Positions 44,548 through 52,938 of a stretch of 64,000 nucleotides of DNA are shown here, piece after piece. The stretch is taken from positions 1 through 64,000 of the forward strand of contig JAIUMV010000011.1 of assembly GCA_022565395.1 (NCBI GenBank), given 5' to 3'. The translations under genes were made by a program, and so were the position numbers. This DNA comes from Marinobacter sp. (GTDB lineage: Bacteria > Pseudomonadota > Gammaproteobacteria > Pseudomonadales > Oleiphilaceae). The notes under the pieces are model-generated. The model worked only from the letters and a program-made list of their open reading frames with translations, was not told the DNA's origin and did no database searches. The first letter of the stretch is position 1. Each line of letters starts with the position of its first letter.

Positions 44548-44631
44548 AAGTATGTAGCAACCGCTGGGCAGGGTAGTGCCCATAACTCCGAGGGGGGGGT
44601 GTTCATAATTCTGGGTCAGCCAAGTCACAGA

Positions 44632-44851
44632 ACGGCGCCCTCTGCCCCGATGGCCAGATCATGGGCACTTTCTGCACGGCCTGTTCGACAGTGCTGACGC
44701 CTGCACCGCCATCCTCCACTGGGCGGGCCTGGATACCTGCAGTCACCACCAGGCACTGGATTACGCCAGCCAACGGCAAAAAGGCCTGCATCGGCTGGGT
44801 GCCATGGTGGCGGAACATCTGGATCTGGGGATGTTGAAAGGGTTGCTATGA
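44632..44851 (+). pseudogene. Duplicated, frameshifted 3' end of cbiP
   Basis: About 211 bases match 43902-44113 of cbiP with roughly six substitutions and a single-base deletion (ACTTATCTG becomes ACTTTCTG), so the frame is broken near its start. It keeps a terminal stop (44849-44851) that overlaps the MAPEG gene end. It has no start or upstream cbiP sequence and is a remnant, not a gene. The direct repeat brackets the two-gene mini-cassette. Confidence 0.9.
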
Positions 44852-45271
44852 GCCCAGTGCCAGCAGAATCTGCCCGCTCATTATGAACAGGCAGCCAATA
44901 CCGATGGCATAGAAAACGGTGCGCCAGGGCTGAATCCCCAGCAAATAGCTCAGGGTGTGCAGGTAGCGTGCAGCGGTAAACACGATGAAAAGCCACGCGC
45001 CCCATGTGAGGGAAGCTTCCACCCAGATGTAAGCCACGCCAAGGGCCAGAAAAATCGGGATGTTCTCCAGATCATTCAGCCAGGCCCGCGCCGCCCGCTG
45101 CACCTGCGGCAGCTCCTCACTGGCTGCGGCTTTCCCCACGAAGGCAGCGTCTTCCGGCGTCTTGAAGGTTTGCTTACTGATACGGTGAAAGCCCTGGTAG
45201 GCGGAGAGGGCAAACATCTTGAAAAACAGCAATACCGCGCTAAGTGCATACCAGTATTGAAGCTCGTCCAT
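44846..45271 (-). CDS. MAPEG-family membrane protein
   Basis: A 141-residue inner-membrane protein with four helices, family of membrane-associated proteins in eicosanoid and glutathione metabolism; bacterial members are often glutathione transferase-like. The RAARAWLNDLENIPIFLALG loop and ARYLHTLSYLLGIQPWRT are diagnostic. Its 3' end abuts the duplicated cbiP tail, suggesting that cbiP and this gene were once direct convergent neighbours. Catalytic activity is unproven. Confidence 0.9.
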   Translation of the reverse strand: MDELQYWYALSAVLLFFKMFALSAYQGFHRISKQTFKTPEDAAFVGKAAASEELPQVQRAARAWLNDLENIPIFLALGVAYIWVEASLTWGAWLFIVFTAARYLHTLSYLLGIQPWRTVFYAIGIGCLFIMSGQILLALGS

Positions 45272-45324
45272 AGTGATTCCTCGCGTGTATTTGGTATGGC
45301 CAGATCTGGCTCATGTCAGGCGGG

Positions 45325-45798
45325 TCAGAGATTCTGCTGAACGTAAGCCTGCACATCAAAGGGCGGGTTGCCTTGCCGGTAATGCCCATCAAGTTGATAG
45401 GCCATGACCTCCAGCGGTGCATCCTGATAGCCATGGCTCAGGATCTCGCTCATGTAGCGCGTGATGAACCCTTCGCGCTGCAGGTAACTCCACTGGAGCA
45501 CATGCACCAGTTCATGAAAGTGCAGCCCCCTGTCCCCTACAAAGCGTCGCTGGACATAGTAGGTGTCATCGTAAGTGATACCGGCAGCTTCCATGTCCAT
45601 GAAAGCACCAAAGCCTGCGGCCCGAAGCTCAGGGAAATCCGGCTTGGGAATCCTGTCCACAACAACAAAGTAAGCCGACGCCAGAAAATCCGGTGAGTAA
45701 AAGCCATCGAATGCATCCTGAAAGGTCACACAGGATTGCCGCAGTGGCGCATGCGTAATGTTTACCTGACGAATCCATTCTGCAATGACGTTTTGCAT
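45325..45798 (-). CDS. Putative zinc-binding HExxH protein
   Basis: A 157-residue protein of unknown family with GLHFHELVHVLQW near residue 98, an HExxH motif of the metallopeptidase kind. It has no signal peptide, and a PLEVMAYQLDGHY stretch offers a possible third ligand (Glu) about 30 residues later. ATG 45798 with AGGAC upstream is preferred over a longer start at 45852. It lies beside an AHH toxin pair, but on the other strand. Peptidase activity is an inference from the motif only. Confidence 0.65.
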   Translation of the reverse strand: MQNVIAEWIRQVNITHAPLRQSCVTFQDAFDGFYSPDFLASAYFVVVDRIPKPDFPELRAAGFGAFMDMEAAGITYDDTYYVQRRFVGDRGLHFHELVHVLQWSYLQREGFITRYMSEILSHGYQDAPLEVMAYQLDGHYRQGNPPFDVQAYVQQNL

Positions 45799-45960
45799 GT
45801 TGTCTGTCCTGTTCGTTGACCAACGGCTTGAAACTACAAACAGTCGGAGCATAAAATTGACAGTCGATTGGTTGCGTGATAACTAATTCAAACCCCTCAA
45901 GTCAAATGAACGATGGACTGGGTCTCTCATACGAGACCGCCACGAAACAAGGATGAACCA

Positions 45961-46737
45961 ATGAAAAAATCATCGCAGTATGTCGTATTGTCAGCACCAG
46001 CTCGCCCTGAGAATCCGACACCATTGGAGCTTGCCATTTATAATTTTGAAAAGAAGTGTGCGGCTTACCATAGCAAAGAAAGGCTCCTGAACGTAGAGAC
46101 ACTCCCCCCAGAGCAACAAGCAAAGCACGCAGCCTCACAGCGAGCTGAGTGGCAACATCTACAGGGCCTAAAAGCTGCTCTAATCGCTCACGAAATTCAC
46201 GTTTCAATGCAGAGTGACCTCGCGAAGTACAGGGCTGGGAACAAAAACAAATCCCCAATGGAGCTTGCCCGCGAAGAGCATCATCCGACCAAAAAACTGG
46301 CAAATAATCTACTGGCCAATGGTGAGATTATGCCGAGCCCAGCACACGCTGCGCATCATATCATTATGGGAAAGGGCAAGTACCTGAAAGTACAGATGAT
46401 GGCTGCCCGGCTCAATCTTCATATACACGGCGTCGGTATAAACGATCCTGACAACGGCGTTTGGCTTGTTCACAATCGATCAGGCAGCGAAACCTGGAGA
46501 ACAAAAGAGTCTTCTCCGGAGAAACCGAGACATTGGGCGACGCCTGATTCTCCGGTGCATCTACCTATGCACACTAAAAACTATGAGACATGGATTTCAA
46601 CGCAGTTTTCTCCCAGGGGTGTTCCAGCTGAGTCATTTAAAAGGAAACTCAACTCTGTGAAGGCACAGTTGAAAACAGGTAGTTATCCCCGTCAGATTGA
46701 GGAGCAGTATGATCCATCCTGGGAGGGCAAGGTTTGA
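45961..46737 (+). CDS. AHH-family nuclease toxin
   Basis: A 258-residue protein. The C-terminal half carries PSPAHAAHHIIMGKGKY, the Ala-His-His signature of AHH nucleases in the HNH/EndoVII superfamily, found as toxin domains in polymorphic toxin systems. LNLHIHGVGINDPDNGVWL follows, as usual. The N-terminal half is helical and charged with no signal peptide, VgrG, PAAR or RHS part, so it is an orphan toxin or uses a separate carrier. ATG 45961 is behind AAGGA. Its stop overlaps the immunity gene in TGATG; the base composition is AT-rich. Confidence 0.82.
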   Translation: MKKSSQYVVLSAPARPENPTPLELAIYNFEKKCAAYHSKERLLNVETLPPEQQAKHAASQRAEWQHLQGLKAALIAHEIHVSMQSDLAKYRAGNKNKSPMELAREEHHPTKKLANNLLANGEIMPSPAHAAHHIIMGKGKYLKVQMMAARLNLHIHGVGINDPDNGVWLVHNRSGSETWRTKESSPEKPRHWATPDSPVHLPMHTKNYETWISTQFSPRGVPAESFKRKLNSVKAQLKTGSYPRQIEEQYDPSWEGKV

Positions 46738-47306
46738 TGTACCAGTTAAAGATACTTCCCGACCAGTATAAGCTTCTGGATCTGGACATTCTTACTTTGG
46801 CAGACAAGTTAGGTGATGAGCAGGCTGCCATGCAGGTATTTGGCCAAGTGGCGACCAATGAGTCGCTCAAGGATATCTGGCAAGACATTGCTTGCACAAC
46901 CTACGACATGCCTGATGCGAATAAGCCGGAGATGCCGGATATTTCGCTCTGGATGGATGTATACCCATTTATGAACGAGCGAGCTTATGACGCCCTCAAG
47001 TCGCACTTGTCGGATTTGGGAGAGTTTTTGCCCATACAAGTTGATGGCGAAAGGTTTTATGTTTTCAACTGCATGACCTTTGGCACAGAAGACCCGTCAC
47101 GGGTGCGCTACGTCTACGACGAAGACGTCGCTATCGGTGTCGAAGAACTAGCATTTCTGGACGTTTCTGGTGAAACGAACGTCCTGTTTAAATCAAACAT
47201 CAGCTTCGTGGGAAGCCTGTTCTGCACGGAACGGTTTAAACAGCTTTGCGAGGAGCACAAGCTCAAGGGCTTGCGGTTTGAGGAAGACTTGCTGGCAGTG
47301 TTTTAG
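46737..47306 (+). CDS. Imm11-like (DUF1629) immunity protein
   Basis: A 189-residue acidic cytoplasmic protein immediately downstream of, and coupled to, the AHH toxin gene, as immunity genes are. The C-terminal LFKSNISFVGSLFCTERFKQ stretch followed by KLKGLRFEEDL resembles the Imm11/DUF1629 family, known beside AHH toxins. GGGAGGGCAAGG lies before the start. It should bind and block the nuclease; the binding itself is inferred. Confidence 0.75.
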   Translation: MYQLKILPDQYKLLDLDILTLADKLGDEQAAMQVFGQVATNESLKDIWQDIACTTYDMPDANKPEMPDISLWMDVYPFMNERAYDALKSHLSDLGEFLPIQVDGERFYVFNCMTFGTEDPSRVRYVYDEDVAIGVEELAFLDVSGETNVLFKSNISFVGSLFCTERFKQLCEEHKLKGLRFEEDLLAVF

Positions 47307-47363
47307 TGCCGGCGCCAGTGAGGGGAGCCTATCCGGAATTATCGAACCACTACAGATCATTAT

Positions 47364-48122
47364 TCAATGCCCCGGATACACCTTCCCCGCCTCTGGCCGA
47401 CGGTAGCGGGCGAAGGCGTCAATTTCCCAGGGGCGCATGGCCAGCATGAGGCTGACGCCGAAGCGCTGTTCCAGCGGCAGGTTCAGGTCTTCCTGATGGC
47501 TGTGGCGGAACTCCAGCGCCAGGCGGCGCAGTTTCTGCTGCAGCAACTCGTTGGACTGGGTGGACAGCATGCCGCTGAGAAACAGCCGCAGTTCGCCGGG
47601 CTTGTTAAAGCGGCAGTTGAAAAAGTCCTGCTGCACTTCGGACTCAAAGAAACGCTGGATGGGGCCGTTCTTTTGCCAGGTGAAGTCATGGGTGATCAGC
47701 GGTTTGATGCGGTTGCCCGGTAACAGTTCCAGCAGGCCCATACGGTCCAGCTGTGCCAGGTGGCGAATCAGCTCTGGCGCGTCGAGGGTATAGCTGGCCA
47801 GCATCTGCTCGAAGGACCAGCGGTTCAGTGCACACACCGCTACCAGTAGCAAGCGGGTGTCGGAAACCAGTTCCTGTTCCTGCTCACGGGTAAGGTGCTG
47901 CACCCGCGCGGCGGGCTCCAGGCGGCGTACCAGGTCGGTGATTTCCAGGCCCATCAGGGCGCAGATCTGATCCAGTCGCTTCAGGGAAAACTGCCGTTCG
48001 GCAAACAGCCTTTTCACGCTGGCCTCGGACAGGTCCAGTGCTTCGGCTACCTGCTGGTAGGTGAGGCCGTGTTCCTTTAACAGCCGTTTCAACACATCGA
48101 CGATTGCACTGGTTTGTGCCAT
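47364..48122 (-). CDS. XRE-family transcriptional regulator
   Basis: A 252-residue regulator. An N-terminal helix-turn-helix (about 5-60) contains LTYQQVAEALDLSEASVKRL. The remaining ~190 residues are an uncharacterised helical ligand or dimer domain. ATG 48122 has GGAGG at suitable spacing. Divergent from the YiaA-like/PspA-like pair, which it probably controls together with itself. Confidence 0.85.
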   Translation of the reverse strand: MAQTSAIVDVLKRLLKEHGLTYQQVAEALDLSEASVKRLFAERQFSLKRLDQICALMGLEITDLVRRLEPAARVQHLTREQEQELVSDTRLLLVAVCALNRWSFEQMLASYTLDAPELIRHLAQLDRMGLLELLPGNRIKPLITHDFTWQKNGPIQRFFESEVQQDFFNCRFNKPGELRLFLSGMLSTQSNELLQQKLRRLALEFRHSHQEDLNLPLEQRFGVSLMLAMRPWEIDAFARYRRPEAGKVYPGH

Positions 48123-48270
48123 AGCCACTCCTCCATCAGAGTCTTATAAGGTATCACTATTTGATGCCTGTGGCAGATCGGGGTGCGACTTTTGTGCTTT
48201 TGCTCGCAGCTTGTGGGTCAGTCGCGGCACAGTGGGCTCCGTCAACGGTCATGTCATGAGGAGCATGAAG

Positions 48271-48540
48271 ATGGATAACGAATTTAGCAGTAACTCAGCG
48301 TCCTGGGTGTTTTTTGTCAAGACGTCCTTTGCCATTGCGTTACTGGCAGCGGCCACCGGGGTGGTGCTGGCGCCGGTGGATCTGGTACTCAAGGGCTATA
48401 TGGCCATTAGCGCGCTGTTTCTGGTGAGCACCACCATCACCCTCTCCAAAACAATGCGGGATGAACATGAAAGCAAGCGCATCCTGAACCGAATTTCAGA
48501 GGCGCGTACCCAACAATTACTGAAAGAATACGCGGAGTAA
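48271..48540 (+). CDS. YiaA/YiaB two-helix membrane protein
   Basis: An 89-residue inner-membrane protein with two hydrophobic helices (about 12-35 and 42-62), the YiaAB domain, and a charged cytoplasmic tail. ATG 48271 follows GAGGAG; several earlier ATGs are too close to that site. Four bases before the PspA-like gene, so probably co-transcribed. The function of YiaA proteins is unknown. Confidence 0.78.
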   Translation: MDNEFSSNSASWVFFVKTSFAIALLAAATGVVLAPVDLVLKGYMAISALFLVSTTITLSKTMRDEHESKRILNRISEARTQQLLKEYAE

Positions 48541-48544
48541 GGCC

Positions 48545-49261
48545 ATGAATGTCTGGCGCAAAATAGGCACCTTGTTCCGGGCGTCGGCCCAGGAACCCGC
48601 GATCCGGTTGGTGGATGCCAATGGCATTCGGATATTCGAGCAGGAACTGCGGGATGCAGAGCAGGGTATGGCCAGGGCCAAGCAGGAACTGGCCGCCCTG
48701 ATGGCAGAGAAAAAGCGGTTGGAACGGGACAATGCGACGCTGCAGGAGGCTATCCAGCGGCGTGAAGGTCAGGCGCTGCAAGCCCTGGATAAACAGGAAG
48801 AAGATCTGGCCACCGAGTTGGCGAGCCTGATTGCGGAGGACGAAACCCTGCTGCAACGCCAACAGCAGCAGGTGGCCCGGCTAGCGGCTCAGGAGACAAC
48901 CCTGCGGCGTCAACTGCGGGAGTCTGGTCGCACTCTGCGCCACTTTTACGGCGAGTTGCGGATGGCCAGGGCCAATCGCCATGCGGCAGCGGTTACCGGT
49001 GCCTTGAAGGGGCATGCCCGTGGTCTGAACAGCCAGTTGGAGGATATGAAACACTCTGTGGCGCGTATCCAGGCTCGACAAGCCCATTTCACGGACATGG
49101 ATGAGGCGATGGATGAGCTGGAGCAGGAGGGCAGCGGCGCCGACCTGGACAGCCGCCTGCGTGCGGCGGGTATCGATCAGGGGGCACATGGCTCGGAACA
49201 GGTGCTGGCCCGCCTGCGCGCCCGGCAAGAGACGGGTGGCGCGCCCTCTGCCACCCCATAG
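48545..49261 (+). CDS. PspA/IM30-family protein
   Basis: A 238-residue, almost fully coiled-coil protein of the PspA/IM30 (ESCRT-III-like) family that binds and stabilises stressed membranes. The N terminus MNVWRKIGTLFRASA is a short amphipathic helix; long heptads run from about 30 to 190. It is preceded by a YiaA-like gene and a divergent XRE regulator rather than PspF/PspBC, indicating a different control circuit. A strong terminator follows. Confidence 0.87.
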   Translation: MNVWRKIGTLFRASAQEPAIRLVDANGIRIFEQELRDAEQGMARAKQELAALMAEKKRLERDNATLQEAIQRREGQALQALDKQEEDLATELASLIAEDETLLQRQQQQVARLAAQETTLRRQLRESGRTLRHFYGELRMARANRHAAAVTGALKGHARGLNSQLEDMKHSVARIQARQAHFTDMDEAMDELEQEGSGADLDSRLRAAGIDQGAHGSEQVLARLRARQETGGAPSATP

Positions 49262-49279
49262 CTAGTGTCTTGGTGACGC

Positions 49280-49325
49280 GCCTCCGGTACCTTGGTTTGC
49301 AGAGGTGCCGGGGGCTTCTGTTTTT
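49280..49325 (+). terminator. Terminator after pspA-like gene
   Basis: GCCTCCGGTACCT at 49280-49292 pairs over 13 bases, with a few G-T pairs, with AGGTGCCGGGGGC at 49303-49315, then TTCTGTTTTT. Confidence 0.9.
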
Positions 49326-49433
49326 CGGCGGTATGGTAAAGCTGCAATAGCTTATGAATTAACCGCTATACTCATACTGTCAACTCTCAGGATATGGATC
49401 TGTCCATGTGGTACTGCTGAAGGGGGCAGGCCT

Positions 49434-50216
49434 ATGTCCAATACCCACCCGCTGGCTGCAGGCTATCATAGGTCGCTGATGGGGCTGCTCCTGCTGCTTT
49501 TCGTCGTTGCGAGCGCCCATGCCGGTGAGCAGGTACGGCTCACCAACGGTGAATGGCCTCCCTACCTGTCAGAGCAACTTCCACATTATGGCTTGGCGTC
49601 ACGGATTGTGACCGAGGCCTTCCAGCGGGCAGGGATTGAAGTGGAGTATGGTTTCTTTCCCTGGAGCCGCTCACTGTTTCTTGCCGAGAATGGTAGTTGG
49701 GACGGTTCAGTGGTGTGGCTGCGTAGCCCTGAGCGGGAGCAACGCTTCCACTTCAGCGAGCCGGTGATCACCAGCGGCTATGTGTGGTTCCATCTGGCGG
49801 ACCGGGCTTTTGACTGGCAAACCATGGATGACCTCACGGGCATGGTTGTAGGCGCGACACTGAAGTATGACTACGGTGCGGCCTTTGATGAGGCTGAGGC
49901 GAGCGGCATTATCTCGGTGCAGCGAGTGCCGCGGGATGAGTTGAACTTCCTGAAGCTATTGCATGGCCGCATTGATGTCTTTCCCATGGACCGCATCGTG
50001 GGCCTGGATATGTTGCGCAGGCATCATCCGCCGGAGGTGGTAGCCAGAATCACCTATCACGATCTGCCCCTCAGGAACGACCCGCTACATCTCATCATGT
50101 CCCTTGATATACCTGAGAATGCCGATCGTATCAGGCGATTCAACGCCAGCCTCAAAGCCATGCGTGAGGCTGGCGTAATCGAGCGCTTCCTGCAAGAGGG
50201 ATTGGGCAACCGCTAG
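49434..50216 (+). CDS. Orphan periplasmic solute-binding protein (SBP_bac_3)
   Basis: A 260-residue type II periplasmic binding protein similar to amino-acid binding proteins. The signal sequence is MGLLLLLFVVASAHAGEQ. VRLTNGEWPPYLSEQ begins the domain and FFPWSRSLFLAE is typical of the orphan group. No permease or ATPase genes are nearby, so it may serve sensing, or a transporter encoded elsewhere. ATG 49434 behind AGGGGG is chosen. Confidence 0.82.
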   Translation: MSNTHPLAAGYHRSLMGLLLLLFVVASAHAGEQVRLTNGEWPPYLSEQLPHYGLASRIVTEAFQRAGIEVEYGFFPWSRSLFLAENGSWDGSVVWLRSPEREQRFHFSEPVITSGYVWFHLADRAFDWQTMDDLTGMVVGATLKYDYGAAFDEAEASGIISVQRVPRDELNFLKLLHGRIDVFPMDRIVGLDMLRRHHPPEVVARITYHDLPLRNDPLHLIMSLDIPENADRIRRFNASLKAMREAGVIERFLQEGLGNR

Positions 50217-50237
50217 GCAGGACAAGGGGGCAGCCTC

Positions 50238-51098
50238 CTAGCGGTGCATCACCACCGATACCGTCAGACCCTGGCCCTGTAACTGCCGTCGTATCTCACG
50301 GCGCAGCTGGCGCAGCTCAAAACGGGAGCTGGCCATCTTGCTTGCATCCAGAATCAGGTGGCTGCCCACCTTGCCCATGGGGGCGTCCGCCAGCAGCGGA
50401 TCGAGTTGTGCTAACCGGGCCCGGATATCTGCGGCCAGTTCGGGTGCCGGGCTGCCCACGAAAATTTCCCGCCAGGCATCACGGACCATGCACAAGGGCA
50501 CCCGAATGAAATAGCCTGCTGCGGCTATCAGCATCAGAGGGTCAGCGTAAACCGCCAGGTGAGCGGCCGGGCTGCGCGCAACCAGTGCGGTAATGCCAAA
50601 GCCCATCAGCACCGCAGCGCTGATAACAGTGTCCATTTGCCATTGTCGCCGTTCCGCCGCCAGCAAAGCGGTAGGTTCGGCACGGTGGCAGCGGGCCAGG
50701 TAGTGCCAGGTCAGGGCGCAACCTGCCACGTTGACGATTCCGAAAAGCAGCGCCATATCTGCAGCCACTTCGCGGCCGCCTGTCATCAAGGCGTGGCTGG
50801 CGCTGACCAGCGACACCAGACAAACCAGCAAAATAATCAAACCCTTGACCGCTATCGCCAGGGGTTCTGCAAGCAGGCGTCCAAAGGGAAAGTCAGCATC
50901 TGCAGGCTGACTGACCAGCCGCAAGGCCCCCAGCGACAGCAGCGACAGGCCCAGGCTGAGCAGAGAGTAAGCGCCGTCGAACAGAATGACCTGGGAGCCG
51001 AGAAAAGCGCCGGCCAAAAGTCCGGCGGTGGCAAACAAGGCCGCTGAGAGCGCTGAAATCATCAGCGCTCTTTTCTCCTTGTTTTGTGGGAGTTTCAT
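50238..51098 (-). CDS. Cation diffusion facilitator transporter
   Basis: A 286-residue inner-membrane CDF protein with about six helices, exporting divalent metal ions by proton antiport. FDGAYSLLSLGLSLLSL near residue 40, EPLAIAVKGL and AVYADPLMLI carry the acidic residues at the metal site positions, but one typical histidine is replaced, so selectivity may differ from zinc. The C-terminal ~70 residues form the cytoplasmic domain. Divergent from the LysR gene 51198, a possible regulator. Confidence 0.85.
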   Translation of the reverse strand: MKLPQNKEKRALMISALSAALFATAGLLAGAFLGSQVILFDGAYSLLSLGLSLLSLGALRLVSQPADADFPFGRLLAEPLAIAVKGLIILLVCLVSLVSASHALMTGGREVAADMALLFGIVNVAGCALTWHYLARCHRAEPTALLAAERRQWQMDTVISAAVLMGFGITALVARSPAAHLAVYADPLMLIAAAGYFIRVPLCMVRDAWREIFVGSPAPELAADIRARLAQLDPLLADAPMGKVGSHLILDASKMASSRFELRQLRREIRRQLQGQGLTVSVVMHR

Positions 51099-51197
51099 GA
51101 TTAGCCTCAGATAATGTTATACAGGCCGCTCATTCTAGGGGTGCGCCACTGGCAAGTGTAAATCGCAGAGCGACGGAAAAACCGTCTTTGAGGTGTT

Positions 51198-52076
51198 ATG
51201 CGGGTAGAACATGCGGCCTGGTTTCTGGTAGTGATGGAGTCAGGCTCTCTGGCAGCCGCAGCGCGACGATTGGGCCGCAGCCGAACAACCTTGAGTACGG
51301 CGCTGGCAGCGTTCGAGGATGAGTTGGGCGTGGTCCTGTTTGAGCGCCGGGGCAGCACCCTGACGCCTTTGCCTATCGCAGCGGCGATTGAGGCGGACTG
51401 CCGCCGGCTGGTGCGGCTGGAGGGGCAGATCCAGGCGCGCTGCGAGCAGTACCGTAGTGGTCAGGAGAGCCGCCTGCGTATCGCCAGGGATGATGCATTG
51501 CCGGAAACCTACTGGCACCAGATCATGGCGGAGTTGTCATCCCGCTTCCCTTTGACCGGCGTCTCGGTTTACCTGGCGCCGCCTCAGGAGCTGGCGGAGT
51601 TTGTCCGTGAACAGGTGGTGGATATGGCCTTCGGATTGCAGCCCCTGGCCCGCAGTGACAGCCGGTTGGCCGTGGCCAACCTGGCCACCGTGCCGGTGTT
51701 ACCTGTGGCGGCTCCCACGCACCCGTTGGCGGCCCTGAGCAGTGTCAGTGAGGATGACCTGGCACAGTATCCCCGGGTGACCCTGGCGCACGTGAAAAAC
51801 AATCGGCTGATTCCGGATCAGGTTTCGGGGCCGGCCTATCTGGCGCTGACCCAGTTTGAGCTGATTCGTGATGCTGTCATCGGCGGCAGCGGGTGGGGGC
51901 AGCTACCGGAGCCGTTGATAAGGGATGCCTTGCAGGCCGGGCGTCTGCAGGTGTTGCAGCCACCGGCAGCGCAGGAAGTACAGGCCTATCAGGTGGTGAC
52001 GCCAGCCGGTGAGCTATTGGGGCCGGTGGCGGCATGGCTCAGTGAGCGGGTGCGGCAGCGGTTGGGAAGGCTTTAG
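51198..52076 (+). CDS. LysR-family transcriptional regulator
   Basis: A 292-residue LysR-type regulator. The N-terminal winged helix-turn-helix is SGSLAAAARRLGRSRTTLS with LGVVLFERRG; the effector domain spans about 90-290. Its target is probably the divergent CDF gene or distant genes. ATG 51198 gives the expected N terminus (MRVEHAAWFL), preceded by GAGGTGT. Confidence 0.9.
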   Translation: MRVEHAAWFLVVMESGSLAAAARRLGRSRTTLSTALAAFEDELGVVLFERRGSTLTPLPIAAAIEADCRRLVRLEGQIQARCEQYRSGQESRLRIARDDALPETYWHQIMAELSSRFPLTGVSVYLAPPQELAEFVREQVVDMAFGLQPLARSDSRLAVANLATVPVLPVAAPTHPLAALSSVSEDDLAQYPRVTLAHVKNNRLIPDQVSGPAYLALTQFELIRDAVIGGSGWGQLPEPLIRDALQAGRLQVLQPPAAQEVQAYQVVTPAGELLGPVAAWLSERVRQRLGRL

Positions 52077-52113
52077 CCTCTGGCCAGGTCAGAGGCTCCG
52101 GCATGGCAGTATG

Positions 52114-52293
52114 TCAGTTCTTCGGGCCGAACAGTAACCAGGCAATAAAGCCCAGCAGTGGCAGCAGCAGAAGTGCAACAATCCAGAGGGCCTTGGCCAG
52201 CGGGGTAGCGCGACTGCCTGCTACCCGGATGATGGCCCAGATAATGACGATCAGCCAGATCAGGCCAAACAGCCCGGAAATCTCAATATTCAT
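52114..52293 (-). CDS. Small PLDc_N-type membrane protein
   Basis: A 59-residue protein with two hydrophobic helices (MNIEISGLFGLIWLIVIIWA and the KALWIVALLLLPLLGFIAWL stretch), ending LFGPKN, matching the phospholipase-D nuclease N-terminal (PLDc_N) domain that occurs alone in many bacteria. GGAGG is eight bases before the ATG at 52293. Function unknown. It lies between the LysR gene and rnk. Confidence 0.78.
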   Translation of the reverse strand: MNIEISGLFGLIWLIVIIWAIIRVAGSRATPLAKALWIVALLLLPLLGFIAWLLFGPKN

Positions 52294-52324
52294 TCAATAT
52301 GCCTCCAGTTACGGCGTCGCCTGT

Positions 52325-52729
52325 TCAGCGTGAGAGATCCCCGGCATTTTCCGGCTGGTAGTCAATGCGGTCAATGTGTACCTGGGTGGTTTTGCCGGGC
52401 CCTGTGGGCCAGTCGATACTCTGACCTACTGATAGCCCAAGCAAAGCGGTGCCGACAGGGGTCAGTATGGAGAGCTTGCCCTCCCCATCGCCCATTTCCC
52501 GCGGGTACACCAGGGTATAGGTGAAAGATTTGCCGCTGTCCGGCAGGGTAAAGGTGACCGTGGAACGCATGGTCACCACATCTGCGGGCATGTCCTCGGG
52601 TGCGACAATGCGGGCGCGGTCAAGTTCATCCAGCAAGCCTTCGGTGGCCGGGCTGCTGGGCAAACTATCCAGCATCGCACACAGGCGCTCGTAATCGGTT
52701 TTGGAAACCAGGATGCTGGGTTGTGACAT
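52325..52729 (-). CDS. rnk: Nucleoside diphosphate kinase regulator Rnk
   Basis: A 134-residue GreA/GreB-like protein, Rnk family. The N-terminal coiled-coil is short and the C-terminal FKBP-like domain carries VYPREMGDGEGKLSILTPVG, GTALLGLSVGQSIDWP. Rnk binds RNA polymerase near the secondary channel and was named for its effect on nucleoside diphosphate kinase. ATG 52729 with AAGGAG upstream is chosen. Confidence 0.92.
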   Translation of the reverse strand: MSQPSILVSKTDYERLCAMLDSLPSSPATEGLLDELDRARIVAPEDMPADVVTMRSTVTFTLPDSGKSFTYTLVYPREMGDGEGKLSILTPVGTALLGLSVGQSIDWPTGPGKTTQVHIDRIDYQPENAGDLSR

Positions 52730-52938
52730 GGTGTGCTCCTTAAAAAGTAACTGACCCAAGCACCATGTGGCGCTGGGTGGGCTGGATCGAAAACAGGGAA
52801 ACAGGTTTGAAATACAGAATGGAATAGCCCGATCATAGGCCAGCCAGCGCAGCCGGGCAAGTGCACAGGTGTAAGGGTAAACGCTGACGGTTATCGCCGC
52901 TCGCGTTATCATCATGGAAATTCCATTGGAGCCCCGGC

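Noticed and set aside
44548-44631. Further small gene or RNA after the mini-cassette
   Set aside because: Only a five-base GGGCA/TGCCC hairpin and a run of eight G are visible; no start with a ribosome binding site.
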